The position numbers and the translations under genes were made by a program. A DNA stretch of 64,000 nt from JAMDEO01 sp963775295 (lineage in GTDB: Bacteria > Actinomycetota > Thermoleophilia > RBG-16-64-13), in assembly GCA_963775295.1 (NCBI GenBank), contig CAVZIK010000006.1:496001-560000 (forward strand), read 5' to 3'. The notes below the pieces were generated by a model that worked only from the letters and a program-made list of their open reading frames with translations, searched no databases and was not told where the DNA came from. Shown one piece after another: positions 51,080-59,400 of the stretch; position 1 is the stretch's first letter; each line of letters begins with the position of its first letter.

Positions 51080-52090
51080 CTAGCCGACGGCCGTCCGCGC
51101 ACGCTCCGGTACGCCCTGCGGAACGCGGGTCACACTTGAGCCGGCAGTGGGGATCACACGGACGGACACCCGGGAGCCGCTGACTCGCCGGAAGGCCGCA
51201 GTGCTGTGCGCCCCGGCCTCCGCCGCAGTTATAAGATCGCTCGAAGTCAGGCCGTCGACGGGAGCCGAGGCCCATCCGACCACGCACTCCATTCTGTGGC
51301 CCTCGATGAGATGCTCACATACCTTGCGCCCCAAAGTCATGGCCAGACCCTCCACATCGTACGGGTCGCTCCAGTTGAGGCTCCCATCCTGGGCGACGAC
51401 ACCGCCCGGCGACCTCTCCGTCTCGAACAGGAAAGCCATCCGGCCCCCAGGCAGCGGGAAACGTTGCGTATTTTGGCCAAGAAGACGCATCCCGCGGCGC
51501 CCAATTGCGGCCATGATACGGTCGGAAGTGTCTTCACCATAGTATGACGCCACTTCTCCAAACCTCAGCACGCGCAGGATGACCAAGCCAAACCGCGCAC
51601 CCGACACGTTGAAGACTCGAAGACGAACCCTGATCGCCGTTTCCAAATCGGTCTGAGCATCCAGAGCCCTGGGGCCGGCTACGGGATTGCGCCCCGTTCC
51701 GACCCTATCGTTCTCCTCGGCGCCAATAGCGGCTTTCTGTCGTTGGCGGTCAGCCATATAGGTCATCCCGAGACCGCCGACGCAGACGATCGCCACCAGC
51801 ACCTTCATGCCCATGCCCGGGCTCCAAGCTGCCAACGGGAGGAGAAGGGTACTGTCGGTAAGAACCAGGAGATAACCCAGTCGCCGGTCGGCGAAGAAGG
51901 TCTGGGTGAGACGCATGGCCCAGAGCGAGTACAAGAATCCAAAGACTATATAAAGGACCCAGACAGGAGTCGAACGCATCCCTGCCAAAGGAGGACCGGC
52001 GAGGGTCAGCACGAGGAGGAGTGGGAGTCGGACACGAGCTTTGGTTCGCTCGGCCACAGTGAGGGACGGGGCTGTCCGCTGGCCTGTCAT
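51080..52090 (-). CDS. Membrane protein with degenerate GGDEF-like domain
   Basis: A 336-residue protein with 3-4 hydrophobic segments at about 22-110 and a C-terminal domain at about 145-310 with the outline of a GGDEF fold (LETAIRVRLRVFNVSGARFG, ASYYGEDTSDRIMAAIGRRG). The signature position reads LPGGRMAFLFE instead of GGDEF, so cyclase activity is unlikely. It may bind nucleotide or have a structural role. ATG 52090 follows aagga. The following 200 bases up to usp have no clear element. Confidence 0.68.
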   Translation of the reverse strand: MTGQRTAPSLTVAERTKARVRLPLLLVLTLAGPPLAGMRSTPVWVLYIVFGFLYSLWAMRLTQTFFADRRLGYLLVLTDSTLLLPLAAWSPGMGMKVLVAIVCVGGLGMTYMADRQRQKAAIGAEENDRVGTGRNPVAGPRALDAQTDLETAIRVRLRVFNVSGARFGLVILRVLRFGEVASYYGEDTSDRIMAAIGRRGMRLLGQNTQRFPLPGGRMAFLFETERSPGGVVAQDGSLNWSDPYDVEGLAMTLGRKVCEHLIEGHRMECVVGWASAPVDGLTSSDLITAAEAGAHSTAAFRRVSGSRVSVRVIPTAGSSVTRVPQGVPERARTAVG

Positions 52091-52293
52091 GGTCCTTGTA
52101 TTGCAGTGTAGGGCAAGCGCAACGGCTTTGCAATAGTTATTGCTAAAGTTATTTCTTGAAATATGGACGTCCTCTAGAAGCGGAAGTAGTCGCCGGAAGT
52201 CCGTCGGTGGCGGACGCGTCTCCCGAGCAAGATCACAGTGTGCCGCGGGCGGTCCAGTAGGAAGGGCGCGGGCTGCGGCGGCGGCCCAATCTG

Positions 52294-52722
52294 CTACGGA
52301 ACGAGCAAGATGGGGACAGAAATATTCCGGGCCACCCGGTCGCTGACGCTCCCAAGAACTAAGTCCTTGGGTTCTGTCCGCCCGCGACGGCCCATGACAA
52401 CCAGGTCGACACCACGGTTGTCCGCTTCAACTACGATCGTCTCGGCCGGCGGTCCGATGAGGATCTTGATCTCGGCCCCGATGCATTCTTTGCGCAACAC
52501 ATCAAGAGCGGAACTGAGCGCCTCTTGGCCCATCCATTCAACGTAGTCCTCCACGCCGCCCTCGTCGAATCCGGCCGCCTTAGCGACAAACTGAGGAACC
52601 GAAACCGCGGTGACAAGGACCAACTCAGCGTTGTAGCGGAGCGCCAACTGGGCGCCCGCTTCAACGCCACGGGTGGACGCTTCAGTGCCGTCCGCGGCGA
52701 TTAGAATACGGCGAAAAATCAC
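52294..52722 (-). CDS. Universal stress protein
   Basis: A 142-residue UspA-family protein. N-terminal FRRILIAADGTEAS and the C-terminal ATP-binding MGRRGRTEPKDLVLGSVSDR (G2xG9GS type) are present, so it is an ATP-binding class member. GTG 52722 follows gggagaagcaaca; the longer open frame upstream would run into the tRNA-Ala gene. It sits 37 bases after that tRNA and may be co-transcribed with the tRNA pair. Confidence 0.92.
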   Translation of the reverse strand: MIFRRILIAADGTEASTRGVEAGAQLALRYNAELVLVTAVSVPQFVAKAAGFDEGGVEDYVEWMGQEALSSALDVLRKECIGAEIKILIGPPAETIVVEADNRGVDLVVMGRRGRTEPKDLVLGSVSDRVARNISVPILLVP

Positions 52723-52759
52723 TGTTGCTTCTCCCGCGAACTCGCCCTGGGTCCAGAAG

Positions 52760-52832
52760 TGGAGGATACCGGGGTCGAACCGGCGACCTCCGCCGTGCAA
52801 AGGCGGCGCTCTCCCAACTGAGCTAATCCCCC
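52760..52832 (-). tRNA. tRNA-Ala (UGC)
   Basis: 73 bases folding into a cloverleaf. The acceptor stem GGGGGAT/ATCCTCC has one G-T pair; the anticodon stem CCGCC/GGCGG carries loop TTTGCAC, anticodon TGC; the T-loop is TTCGACC. The 3' CCA is not encoded (next bases ctt). Confidence 0.95.
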
Positions 52833-52886
52833 AAGGGTTGGACGTTATGCACTCGCCGACTCGGACGACCCCGGAGAGGAGGTCGA

Positions 52887-52963
<77 letters not shown>

Positions 52964-52973
52964 ATGCGCGGGT

Positions 52974-53001
52974 AGTTTACCGGCAATCCAGGTGATGTCA
53001 A
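52974..53001 (-). promoter_or_regulatory. Promoter of the tRNA-Ile/tRNA-Ala unit
   Basis: On the minus strand a consensus -35 TTGACA (53001-52996), 16-base spacer and -10 TAAACT (52979-52974) end 10 bases before the tRNA-Ile 5' end, a typical tight stable-RNA promoter. Confidence 0.75.
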
Positions 53002-53098
53002 GGAAAGTTGCGTCCAGCCGAAGATTGCGACGGACCCGAACGAGGTGACGAGTCGGGCACATCGGGGTAACCTAAAGTTGATACCCAGCGAGGAGACC

Positions 53099-53587
53099 AT
53101 GCAAGGCTACGAGAAAGTCATAGTGTACGGTGTGAGTTTCGACGTTTCGAGCAAGCAACCGATCGTGCTGCTCAAGGTCGAGGGCCAGAACCGGTTCCTA
53201 CCTATATGGATCGGCCATCCTGAAGCAGCCGCCATTCTGATGAAGCTCCAGAACGCGGAACTGCCGCGCCCCATGACCCACGACCTTCTTGCGTCGGTCA
53301 TCAATCAGCTTTCGGCCAACGTCACCAGCGTCTTGGTCACGGAACTCCGCGACAATACTTTCTACGCCGTCCTCCAGTTGGAGATGGAGGGTGGGCAGGA
53401 GATCAAGGTCGACTCTCGGCCTTCAGACGCCATCGCCCTCGCTGTTCGGACCGACGCGCCCATCTTCGCCTCCAGCCAACTTCTCGATACGAACGCCATC
53501 GAATTCGACCAAGAGGTCGGGGAAATCGAGGACGTCGTCAAGGAGTTTCGAGAGTTCCTCGACGAGGTATCACCCGAAGATTTCTAA
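53099..53587 (+). CDS. Bifunctional nuclease family protein (DUF151)
   Basis: A 162-residue protein of the BFN/DUF151 family. LPIWIGHPEAAAILMKLQ, the PRPMTHDLLASVI segment and DSRPSDAIALAVRTDAPIF are the signature. Plant members show nuclease activity; bacterial members are uncharacterised, some with an added UVR domain, absent here. It has an acidic C-terminal tail. ATG 53099 follows cgaggagacc; no motif lies upstream. Confidence 0.9.
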   Translation: MQGYEKVIVYGVSFDVSSKQPIVLLKVEGQNRFLPIWIGHPEAAAILMKLQNAELPRPMTHDLLASVINQLSANVTSVLVTELRDNTFYAVLQLEMEGGQEIKVDSRPSDAIALAVRTDAPIFASSQLLDTNAIEFDQEVGEIEDVVKEFREFLDEVSPEDF

Positions 53588-53643
53588 GTGCGGTGGGTTG
53601 CCTCTCTCACTCCTCGCCGCAAAGATCCAGCACAAAGTCCTGG

Positions 53644-53940
53644 TTATTCGTCGGACTCGCCGAGCGCTGCCGCCTCGCGCTTCGCCACCTGGAGAACCAG
53701 CGAGTAGATCTCGCGAAGCCCGTCGTTCGACAACGGACCTCGGTTGGCACGACAGAGATAGGTCACGACCCAATCTTCTTGGGCCGGATCGTAGAAGCTC
53801 AGGCCGTGGCTCTCCTTATAGTCTTTGAGCGTCTTGACCAGCTTGATCCGCCGGTTTAGCGCTTCAAGGATCTTGAGATCGTTGTCGGATATCTGCTCCC
53901 TATAATGCTTGACAACTGGGTCTGTCGTCGGGGTCGCCAC
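53644..53940 (-). CDS. Chorismate mutase-type (AroQ) domain protein
   Basis: A 98-residue all-helical protein. The motif order REQISDNDLKILEALNRRI, KTLKDYKESHG, YDPAQEDWVV and GPLSNDGLREIYSLVLQVAK matches stand-alone AroQ chorismate mutases (chorismate to prephenate). No other aromatic pathway gene is nearby. The GTG start at 53940 follows gaggaggaacatag. It lies 87 bases after the CbiA-like gene on the same strand. Confidence 0.85.
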   Translation of the reverse strand: MATPTTDPVVKHYREQISDNDLKILEALNRRIKLVKTLKDYKESHGLSFYDPAQEDWVVTYLCRANRGPLSNDGLREIYSLVLQVAKREAAALGESDE

Positions 53941-54027
53941 CTATGTTCCTCCTCGCCGCGGAGATCTGGCCGCGTTTCGTTCCTGCGTTGGCCCGAGTAG
54001 GCTACCTCAGTCGCGACGCATCGGCAA

Positions 54028-55374
54028 TCAGCTGATGTGACGCATCCCATAGGTCGCGCACTGGGCGACGAAGCGAGCAGCCATGTCGGGACGAGCCGCA
54101 AAGTGGATGAATACCCTGGTACAAAGCAAGGAGGAGGTTCCTGCCCCTTCGGCCTGCACGACCGCCGATCCAGCCTCCCGTACGGTCAGAGGGGGATCCC
54201 AACCTCCGGCCGGGTAAAGGATCTCCGCCTCAGTATCCACCCAGCCTGTCACCGTCTCACCTCGAGGAAGGAGCAGACTGTCGCGCTCTGCAGTCACCTG
54301 AACATACGTGGGATCTTCCAGGTCCCACAGGATCTCGCCTTCGGCCGGCAGGACATCGGTGAGTTCGACCGTCCGGCCCAGAGAGTCCTGCACTTTGCTG
54401 AGAAGCGCCAGCATCCCACCGCCCATGGCGATGGTCGGAAGACCCTCACTGACCCGGGAGCGCAAATTCCGACAAAGAGAGCGATTCAGCGCTACATCGG
54501 TGAGGCTAGCAGGCCACAACGTACCCGCCAGGATCAAGCCACAGGCTTCCTCCGGAAGAGCGTCGTCTTCCAACAAGTCAAGCCGTCGGATCTGGGCACC
54601 CGCGGCGCGCATCACCTCGATGGAGTCACGACTCCAGGGAGTGAACCCCTTGCCACCTGCCACCATCACCAAGGGTCCGCCAGATCCTCGATCGGTGATC
54701 CAGTTCTGAGAGGAGAGAAAGCCGCGCTGCCCCGCTATCGTTTGCAGTTCCGCGGTGTCGACCTGCCGGGCTACTGCTTCCAGCACCGACGAGTCAAGGG
54801 GCAGACCCCATGGACCCGGGGCGGCGGAGCTCCAGGCCGGACCGTCGCCTTCGAATAGACAACCCACCGAGACGATCCCCTCCGACCAGAGAACGGCTCT
54901 CAGGGCTTCGAAGTGCTCCCGATCGGTGACGCCTGTCAGAATAGCGCCGGCGAAGTTGAGGTCGACGAGATGGGTCTTCAGTCCGGAAACGAGCGCGCGG
55001 ATACCCGTTCCCCAACCCCGGCAGTCCATGACGACGACCACGGGAGTATCAAGAAGCTGGGCAACATACGTCGGCAGCCAGTCCACCCCGGGGCTGGCGT
55101 CGAGAATGCCCCGGGTGGCAGAGAGAAGCGATAGAGTCGCTCCCCGGGTGGCTACATCGTATAGCGCAAGCAGGGCGTCGGCATCATAGAGGGCGGGATC
55201 GAGAAAGGATGCTCCTTCCCAGCGATCCCAGGCCGAAGTCGGGGTGAGGGGACCGAGATGGTGGTAGCGAACTCGTTGACCCTGGGCAGTGAAGATTTCA
55301 GCCACGGCGGCGGCGAGCGCATTCGCCATGCCTGTGTGATGCGTTGGAACCAGCAAGACCCGCGGAACCGACAC
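54028..55374 (-). CDS. CbiA/CobB-like protein lacking catalytic motifs
   Basis: A 448-residue protein with the cobyrinate a,c-diamide synthase outline: N-terminal dethiobiotin-synthetase-like half (about 1-220), then a GATase-like half (about 232-440) with FTPWSRDSIEVMRAAGAQI, LLEDDALPEEACGLILAG, SLCRNLRSRVSEGLP and RVFIHFAARPDMAARFV. Two essentials are missing. The P-loop expected near residue 10 reads VPTHHTGMAN with no GK[ST], and the amidotransferase nucleophile motif ECGG reads MGGG at 317-320 (Gly for Cys). It is therefore probably not a cobalamin enzyme but a non-catalytic relative. It lies between YugP-type and chorismate-mutase-type genes. Confidence 0.75.
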   Translation of the reverse strand: MSVPRVLLVPTHHTGMANALAAAVAEIFTAQGQRVRYHHLGPLTPTSAWDRWEGASFLDPALYDADALLALYDVATRGATLSLLSATRGILDASPGVDWLPTYVAQLLDTPVVVVMDCRGWGTGIRALVSGLKTHLVDLNFAGAILTGVTDREHFEALRAVLWSEGIVSVGCLFEGDGPAWSSAAPGPWGLPLDSSVLEAVARQVDTAELQTIAGQRGFLSSQNWITDRGSGGPLVMVAGGKGFTPWSRDSIEVMRAAGAQIRRLDLLEDDALPEEACGLILAGTLWPASLTDVALNRSLCRNLRSRVSEGLPTIAMGGGMLALLSKVQDSLGRTVELTDVLPAEGEILWDLEDPTYVQVTAERDSLLLPRGETVTGWVDTEAEILYPAGGWDPPLTVREAGSAVVQAEGAGTSSLLCTRVFIHFAARPDMAARFVAQCATYGMRHIS

Positions 55375-55403
55375 AAGTTCTCCCTATCGACCGTAACTCG
55401 GTG

Positions 55404-56084
55404 CTATGACCTCCGACTTATGAGAATAAGCCGAACCAACTGCAGGATAGCCATGAGTGCCGCCGCGACATATGTGAGAGCCGCGGCGTTCAGAACTTTC
55501 CTTGCACCTGCCAGTTCGTCGGCGACGAGGATACTCCTGTCGGAAAGCTGGACCATTGCCCGGTGGGAAGCGTTCAGTTCCACTGGAAGCGTAACCACCG
55601 TGAAAAGAACGGCGGCCGCATAGAGAACGATCCCGACGTTCATAAGCAGCCCACTACGAAAGAAGATCAGCCCCACGAAGAACAGGATGAACCCGAAGTT
55701 GGTGCCGATGTTAGCCACCGGCACAAGAGCGCTTCTGAATTTGAAGGGAATGTAGCCTTGAGAATGCTGGATGGCGTGACCTGCCTCATGCGCCGCCACC
55801 CCCAGGGACGCCAGCGAATTGCTGTTGCCCACCTCGGGGCTGAGTGTGAGCGTCCGGGAGCGGGGGTCGTAATGATCTGACAGGCGGGTCCCCGCAATCT
55901 CTATCCCGACCTCGGTCAGCCCGGCTGAATCCAGCACCATCCGGGCTCCCTGCGCGCCGGTCAGGCCCCTGGCGGAGCGAATCTCCGAGTAGCGATTGAA
56001 GGTCGAACTGACCTTCGCTTGCGCGTAAATGCCAAGTATCAAGGCCGGAGCCAATAGGATCAGGGACCAGTACCAGAAGTACAT
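55404..56084 (-). CDS. YugP-type zinc metallopeptidase
   Basis: A 226-residue membrane protein of the Zn_peptidase_2 (PF04298) family: N-terminal membrane segment (about 3-22), the zinc motif VAAHEAGHAIQHSQGY at about 96-111, then two or three membrane segments. The usual length is 220-235, so it is intact. ATG 56084. It begins the minus-strand row with the CbiA-like gene (29-base gap). The divergent region 56085-56365 (281 bases) holds no clear element. Confidence 0.9.
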   Translation of the reverse strand: MYFWYWSLILLAPALILGIYAQAKVSSTFNRYSEIRSARGLTGAQGARMVLDSAGLTEVGIEIAGTRLSDHYDPRSRTLTLSPEVGNSNSLASLGVAAHEAGHAIQHSQGYIPFKFRSALVPVANIGTNFGFILFFVGLIFFRSGLLMNVGIVLYAAAVLFTVVTLPVELNASHRAMVQLSDRSILVADELAGARKVLNAAALTYVAAALMAILQLVRLILISRRS

Positions 56085-56365
56085 TATTCTTGCTCCTCGA
56101 TTCCCAGCGAGCGATCCCCGCTTCTTGCCCGGGAGATGATAGCAGAAGAGGTTTTGTACCGGCTCCAGCCAACTGCCCTTTTACGCCGGCTTAACAAAGA
56201 GGCAAGCGCCTTCCGACCGTTCCCGTCGATCCGCCTGGTGATTCTCCCGGTCCTCTTCCTCTCGGCGGACTTGTTTGCGATTTCTCCCGTGATGGTCGTT
56301 TGGACGCGGGGTGCGCAGGGTATTCTCGACGCCGACAATAGGCAAGTCGACCATAAGGGGCACCC

Positions 56366-56707
56366 GTGAGAAGACAGATACTGGCCACCGGCCCGGTTAT
56401 ATTTCCTATTCTGCTGCTGTCGCTGGCTTGGTTCGCAGTCGCCTGTGGTAGCTCGAGCACAACCACGACCGCGGGTGCGAACACCACAGTGGGCGTCACC
56501 ACGACGGCAGCCGGCGGTACGATCAATGCGGCGGCGCTTTACGCGGCCAACTGTGCAGGCTGTCACAACACTGTGCCGGGGGCCAGTGCCGCCCAGGCAA
56601 AGGCGGTGATGGAGTCGGGTAAGGGACGCATGCCCAGCTTCACGGACAAGCTCTCCGCCACGGAAATCCAGGCCATCGCGGACTATGTCGGCAACGGCGG
56701 CAAGTAA
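56366..56707 (+). CDS. Monohaem c-type cytochrome lipoprotein
   Basis: A 113-residue exported protein. Hydrophobic signal ending in a lipobox-like FAVAC at about 22-26, a Thr-rich linker, then a cytochrome c domain with the haem motif NCAGCH (about 65-70) and a distal methionine in GRMPSF. It probably carries electrons at the outer membrane face; no partner oxidase is near. The GTG start at 56366 follows ataaggggcaccc. A large palindromic terminator follows. Confidence 0.88.
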   Translation: MRRQILATGPVIFPILLLSLAWFAVACGSSSTTTTAGANTTVGVTTTAAGGTINAAALYAANCAGCHNTVPGASAAQAKAVMESGKGRMPSFTDKLSATEIQAIADYVGNGGK

Positions 56708-56741
56708 GACCTTCCGACTCCATCCGGAGCGCGGCAGAGAT

Positions 56742-56775
56742 GGGGCCGGGGCGATCTGCAGATCGCCCCGGCCCC
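56742..56775. terminator. Perfect 34-base palindromic terminator
   Basis: The whole stretch is self-complementary (17-base arms meeting at CTGCAG), between the convergent cytochrome and gyrA genes; in RNA it forms a GC-rich hairpin serving both. Confidence 0.85.
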
Positions 56776-56814
56776 AAGTTTCTTCAGCGACGTTCACTCC
56801 CCCGCGGCACGCCG

Positions 56815-59397
56815 TCAGTCGAGCGACCCTCCCAGGTCTTCATCCGGGTTCTCGTCCTCAAGGAAGTCTTCCTCGTCAAGCAGCGTAGCGTCGAGATCCT
56901 CACCGGCCTCCAGATCGTCCACGGATGGCTCCAGGCCGTCGAGCGAGGACGCGGCCGCCTCACCGCCTCCGCTGGAGGCGACCAAACGGGCCATACTCGA
57001 GACCTTGTCAGCGCCGCGGAGATTCATGACCCGCACGCCCATGGTGTTCCGCCCGGTGGTCCGCACGCTCTCAACGGGCACCCGTATGACCGTGCCTTCT
57101 ATGCTGATGATCATGAGCTCGTGATTGTCCCGCACGGAGGTCACCCCCACCAGATCCCCTCGGTCCGGGCTGTCCTTGATGGTGATCACTCCTTGGCCCC
57201 CGCGCTTTTGGGTGGGGTAGCTCGAGGTCGGGGTCCGCTTGCCGTACCCGCCGCTCGTCACGCAGAAGATGTCGGCGTCGTCCTCAGCTACCGCCATTCC
57301 CACGACCACGTGCCCGCTCGGGATGCGCATACCTTGAACACCCATGGTGTTCCGCCCGGTGGGTCTCACGTCGTACTCATGGAAGCGAATGGCTTTGCCC
57401 TCACTCGAAACCAGGATCAGGTCGTCGTGTCCGCTTGTGTGACGAACCGCCACAAGTTCGTCATCATCCTCCAGGTTAATCGCGATGATGCCATCAGCTT
57501 TGAGGCTGGTCGCGTAGTCCACGAAACGGGTCTTCTTGACGACGCCCTTCTGGGTCGCGAAAACCAGGTACTTGGCGTCGGTGTAGTCCTTGGTCGCAAT
57601 GACCGCCTTGATCTTTTCGCCTTGAGCAAGCGGGAGCAGGTTGGCCACGTGGCGGCCCTTGCTTTGCCGGCTCCCCAGCGGAAGCTCGTGCACCTTCTGG
57701 CGGTAAATCTTGCCGCGGGAGGTGATGAAGAGCAGGAAGTGATGGGTCGTTGTGATGAAGAGGTGTTCGATGTAGTCGCCCTCTTTGAGGTTCATGCCCA
57801 TAACCCCGATGCCGCCCCTATGTTGGGTGCGATACGTCGACACCGGGAGCCGCTTTAAGTAGCCCGAGGCCGTGATGGAGATAACCATCTCTTCAACGGC
57901 GATCATGTCTTCGATGTCGATCTCGTCATCCGACGGAAGGATCTGGGTGCGCCGATCGTCTCCGTACATCTGCTGGATCTCGAGCAACTCCTCTTTGATC
58001 ACGGAGTAGACCATGGCTTCGCTGGCCAGAAGGCCCTCGAGATATGCAATGCGTTCCAGAAGGTCGCGATGCTCCTCCTCTATCTTGTGCCGTTCCAGCG
58101 CCGTAAGGTTGCGGAGACGAAGATCAACGATCGCCTGCGACTGTTCCTCGCTAAGACCGAAACGATCCATGAGGCCTGTCTTCGCCGCATCGGTGTCCTC
58201 GCTCGAACGGATGATACGGATGACCTCGTCGAGGTTGGTGATCGCGATCAAGAGCCCTTCCAAGATGTGGGCCCTCTTCTTCGCTTTGTCCAGCTCAAAG
58301 CGGGTCCTACGAACGATCACTTCTTTCTGATGAGCGATGTAGTAGCGGAGCATCTCCCGTAACGACAGTGTCCTCGGCACACCGTCCGCAAGGGCCAACA
58401 TGTTCACCCCGAAGGTGGACTGCATGGCAGTATGCTTGAACAGCTTGTTGAGCACGACCTTGGGTATCGCTTCGCGTTTCAATTCGATGACAACCCGCAT
58501 GCCCGAGCGGTCGGACTCGTCCCTGAGGTCGGAGATCTCTGAGATGTGCTTCTCCCGCACCAACTCCGCGATCTTCTCGATGAGTTGAGCCTTGTTCACC
58601 TGATAGGGAAGTTCGGTGACGATGATTGCAGTCTTGCCCTGTTTGATGGGTTCAGAGTGGGCCTTGGCCCGGACGACGACCCGGCCCCGGCCTGTCTCGT
58701 ACCCCTCGCGGATACCCGCGCTGCCCATGATCAAGCCCCCGGTGGGGAAGTCCGGGCCCTTTATGTAACGCATGAGGTCGATGCTGGTGAGCGTTGGATC
58801 GTCGATAAGTGCCACTGTCGCCGCGATGGTTTCGCGCAAGTTGTGCGGCGGGATATTCGTGGCCATCCCGACGGCAATGCCCGAACTTCCGTTCACCAGC
58901 AGGTTGGGGAAGCGGGAAGGCAGGACCTTCGGCTCTTCCCGGCTCTCGTCGTAGTTGGGAGTCCAATCGACTGTCTCCGCATCTATGTCGCGGAGCATCT
59001 CCGTCGCGATACGCGCCAATCGACATTCCGTGTAGCGCATGGCCGCAGCCGAATCGCCGTCGACCGACCCGAAGTTGCCGTGACCGTCAACGAGGAGATA
59101 ACGGATCGAGAAAGGTTGAGCCATGCGTACCAAGGCATCGTAGATCGAACTGTCACCGTGCGGGTGGAAATTACCCATGACATCCCCGACGATACGGGCG
59201 CACTTGCGATACGGTCGGTTTGGCTGCATGCCTGAGTCGTGCATGCCGAAGAGCACGCGGCGGTGCACGGGCTTAAGACCGTCTCTCACATCCGGAAGGG
59301 CTCTTCCCACGATCACGCTCATCGCGTAGTCGAGGTAGGACGCGCGCATCTCGTCGGCGATCTCGATTTGTTCTATGCGGCCTTCAAGTGTCTCCAT
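56815..59397 (-). CDS. gyrA: DNA gyrase subunit A
   Basis: An 860-residue GyrA. The active-site tyrosine lies in AAAMRYTECRL; the quinolone-resistance region reads HPHGDSSIYDALVRMAQPF, with Ser and Asp at the usual sensitive positions. The C-terminal beta-pinwheel includes the GyrA box QKRGGQG (in TSSYPTQKRGGQGV). It ends with an acidic tail of about 45 residues. Makes A2B2 gyrase with GyrB. ATG 59397 lies 3 bases after the gyrB stop. Confidence 0.98.
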   Translation of the reverse strand: METLEGRIEQIEIADEMRASYLDYAMSVIVGRALPDVRDGLKPVHRRVLFGMHDSGMQPNRPYRKCARIVGDVMGNFHPHGDSSIYDALVRMAQPFSIRYLLVDGHGNFGSVDGDSAAAMRYTECRLARIATEMLRDIDAETVDWTPNYDESREEPKVLPSRFPNLLVNGSSGIAVGMATNIPPHNLRETIAATVALIDDPTLTSIDLMRYIKGPDFPTGGLIMGSAGIREGYETGRGRVVVRAKAHSEPIKQGKTAIIVTELPYQVNKAQLIEKIAELVREKHISEISDLRDESDRSGMRVVIELKREAIPKVVLNKLFKHTAMQSTFGVNMLALADGVPRTLSLREMLRYYIAHQKEVIVRRTRFELDKAKKRAHILEGLLIAITNLDEVIRIIRSSEDTDAAKTGLMDRFGLSEEQSQAIVDLRLRNLTALERHKIEEEHRDLLERIAYLEGLLASEAMVYSVIKEELLEIQQMYGDDRRTQILPSDDEIDIEDMIAVEEMVISITASGYLKRLPVSTYRTQHRGGIGVMGMNLKEGDYIEHLFITTTHHFLLFITSRGKIYRQKVHELPLGSRQSKGRHVANLLPLAQGEKIKAVIATKDYTDAKYLVFATQKGVVKKTRFVDYATSLKADGIIAINLEDDDELVAVRHTSGHDDLILVSSEGKAIRFHEYDVRPTGRNTMGVQGMRIPSGHVVVGMAVAEDDADIFCVTSGGYGKRTPTSSYPTQKRGGQGVITIKDSPDRGDLVGVTSVRDNHELMIISIEGTVIRVPVESVRTTGRNTMGVRVMNLRGADKVSSMARLVASSGGGEAAASSLDGLEPSVDDLEAGEDLDATLLDEEDFLEDENPDEDLGGSLD

Positions 59398-59400
59398 GAT

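Noticed and set aside
56136..56369. A 77-codon open frame in the gap before the cytochrome gene
   Set aside because: It has no ribosome site or recognisable motif, and overlaps the cytochrome leader; the cytochrome frame is better supported.
56740..57858. A 372-codon plus-strand open frame over the end of gyrA
   Set aside because: Antisense to an unambiguous GyrA C-terminal domain; it also starts across the palindromic terminator.
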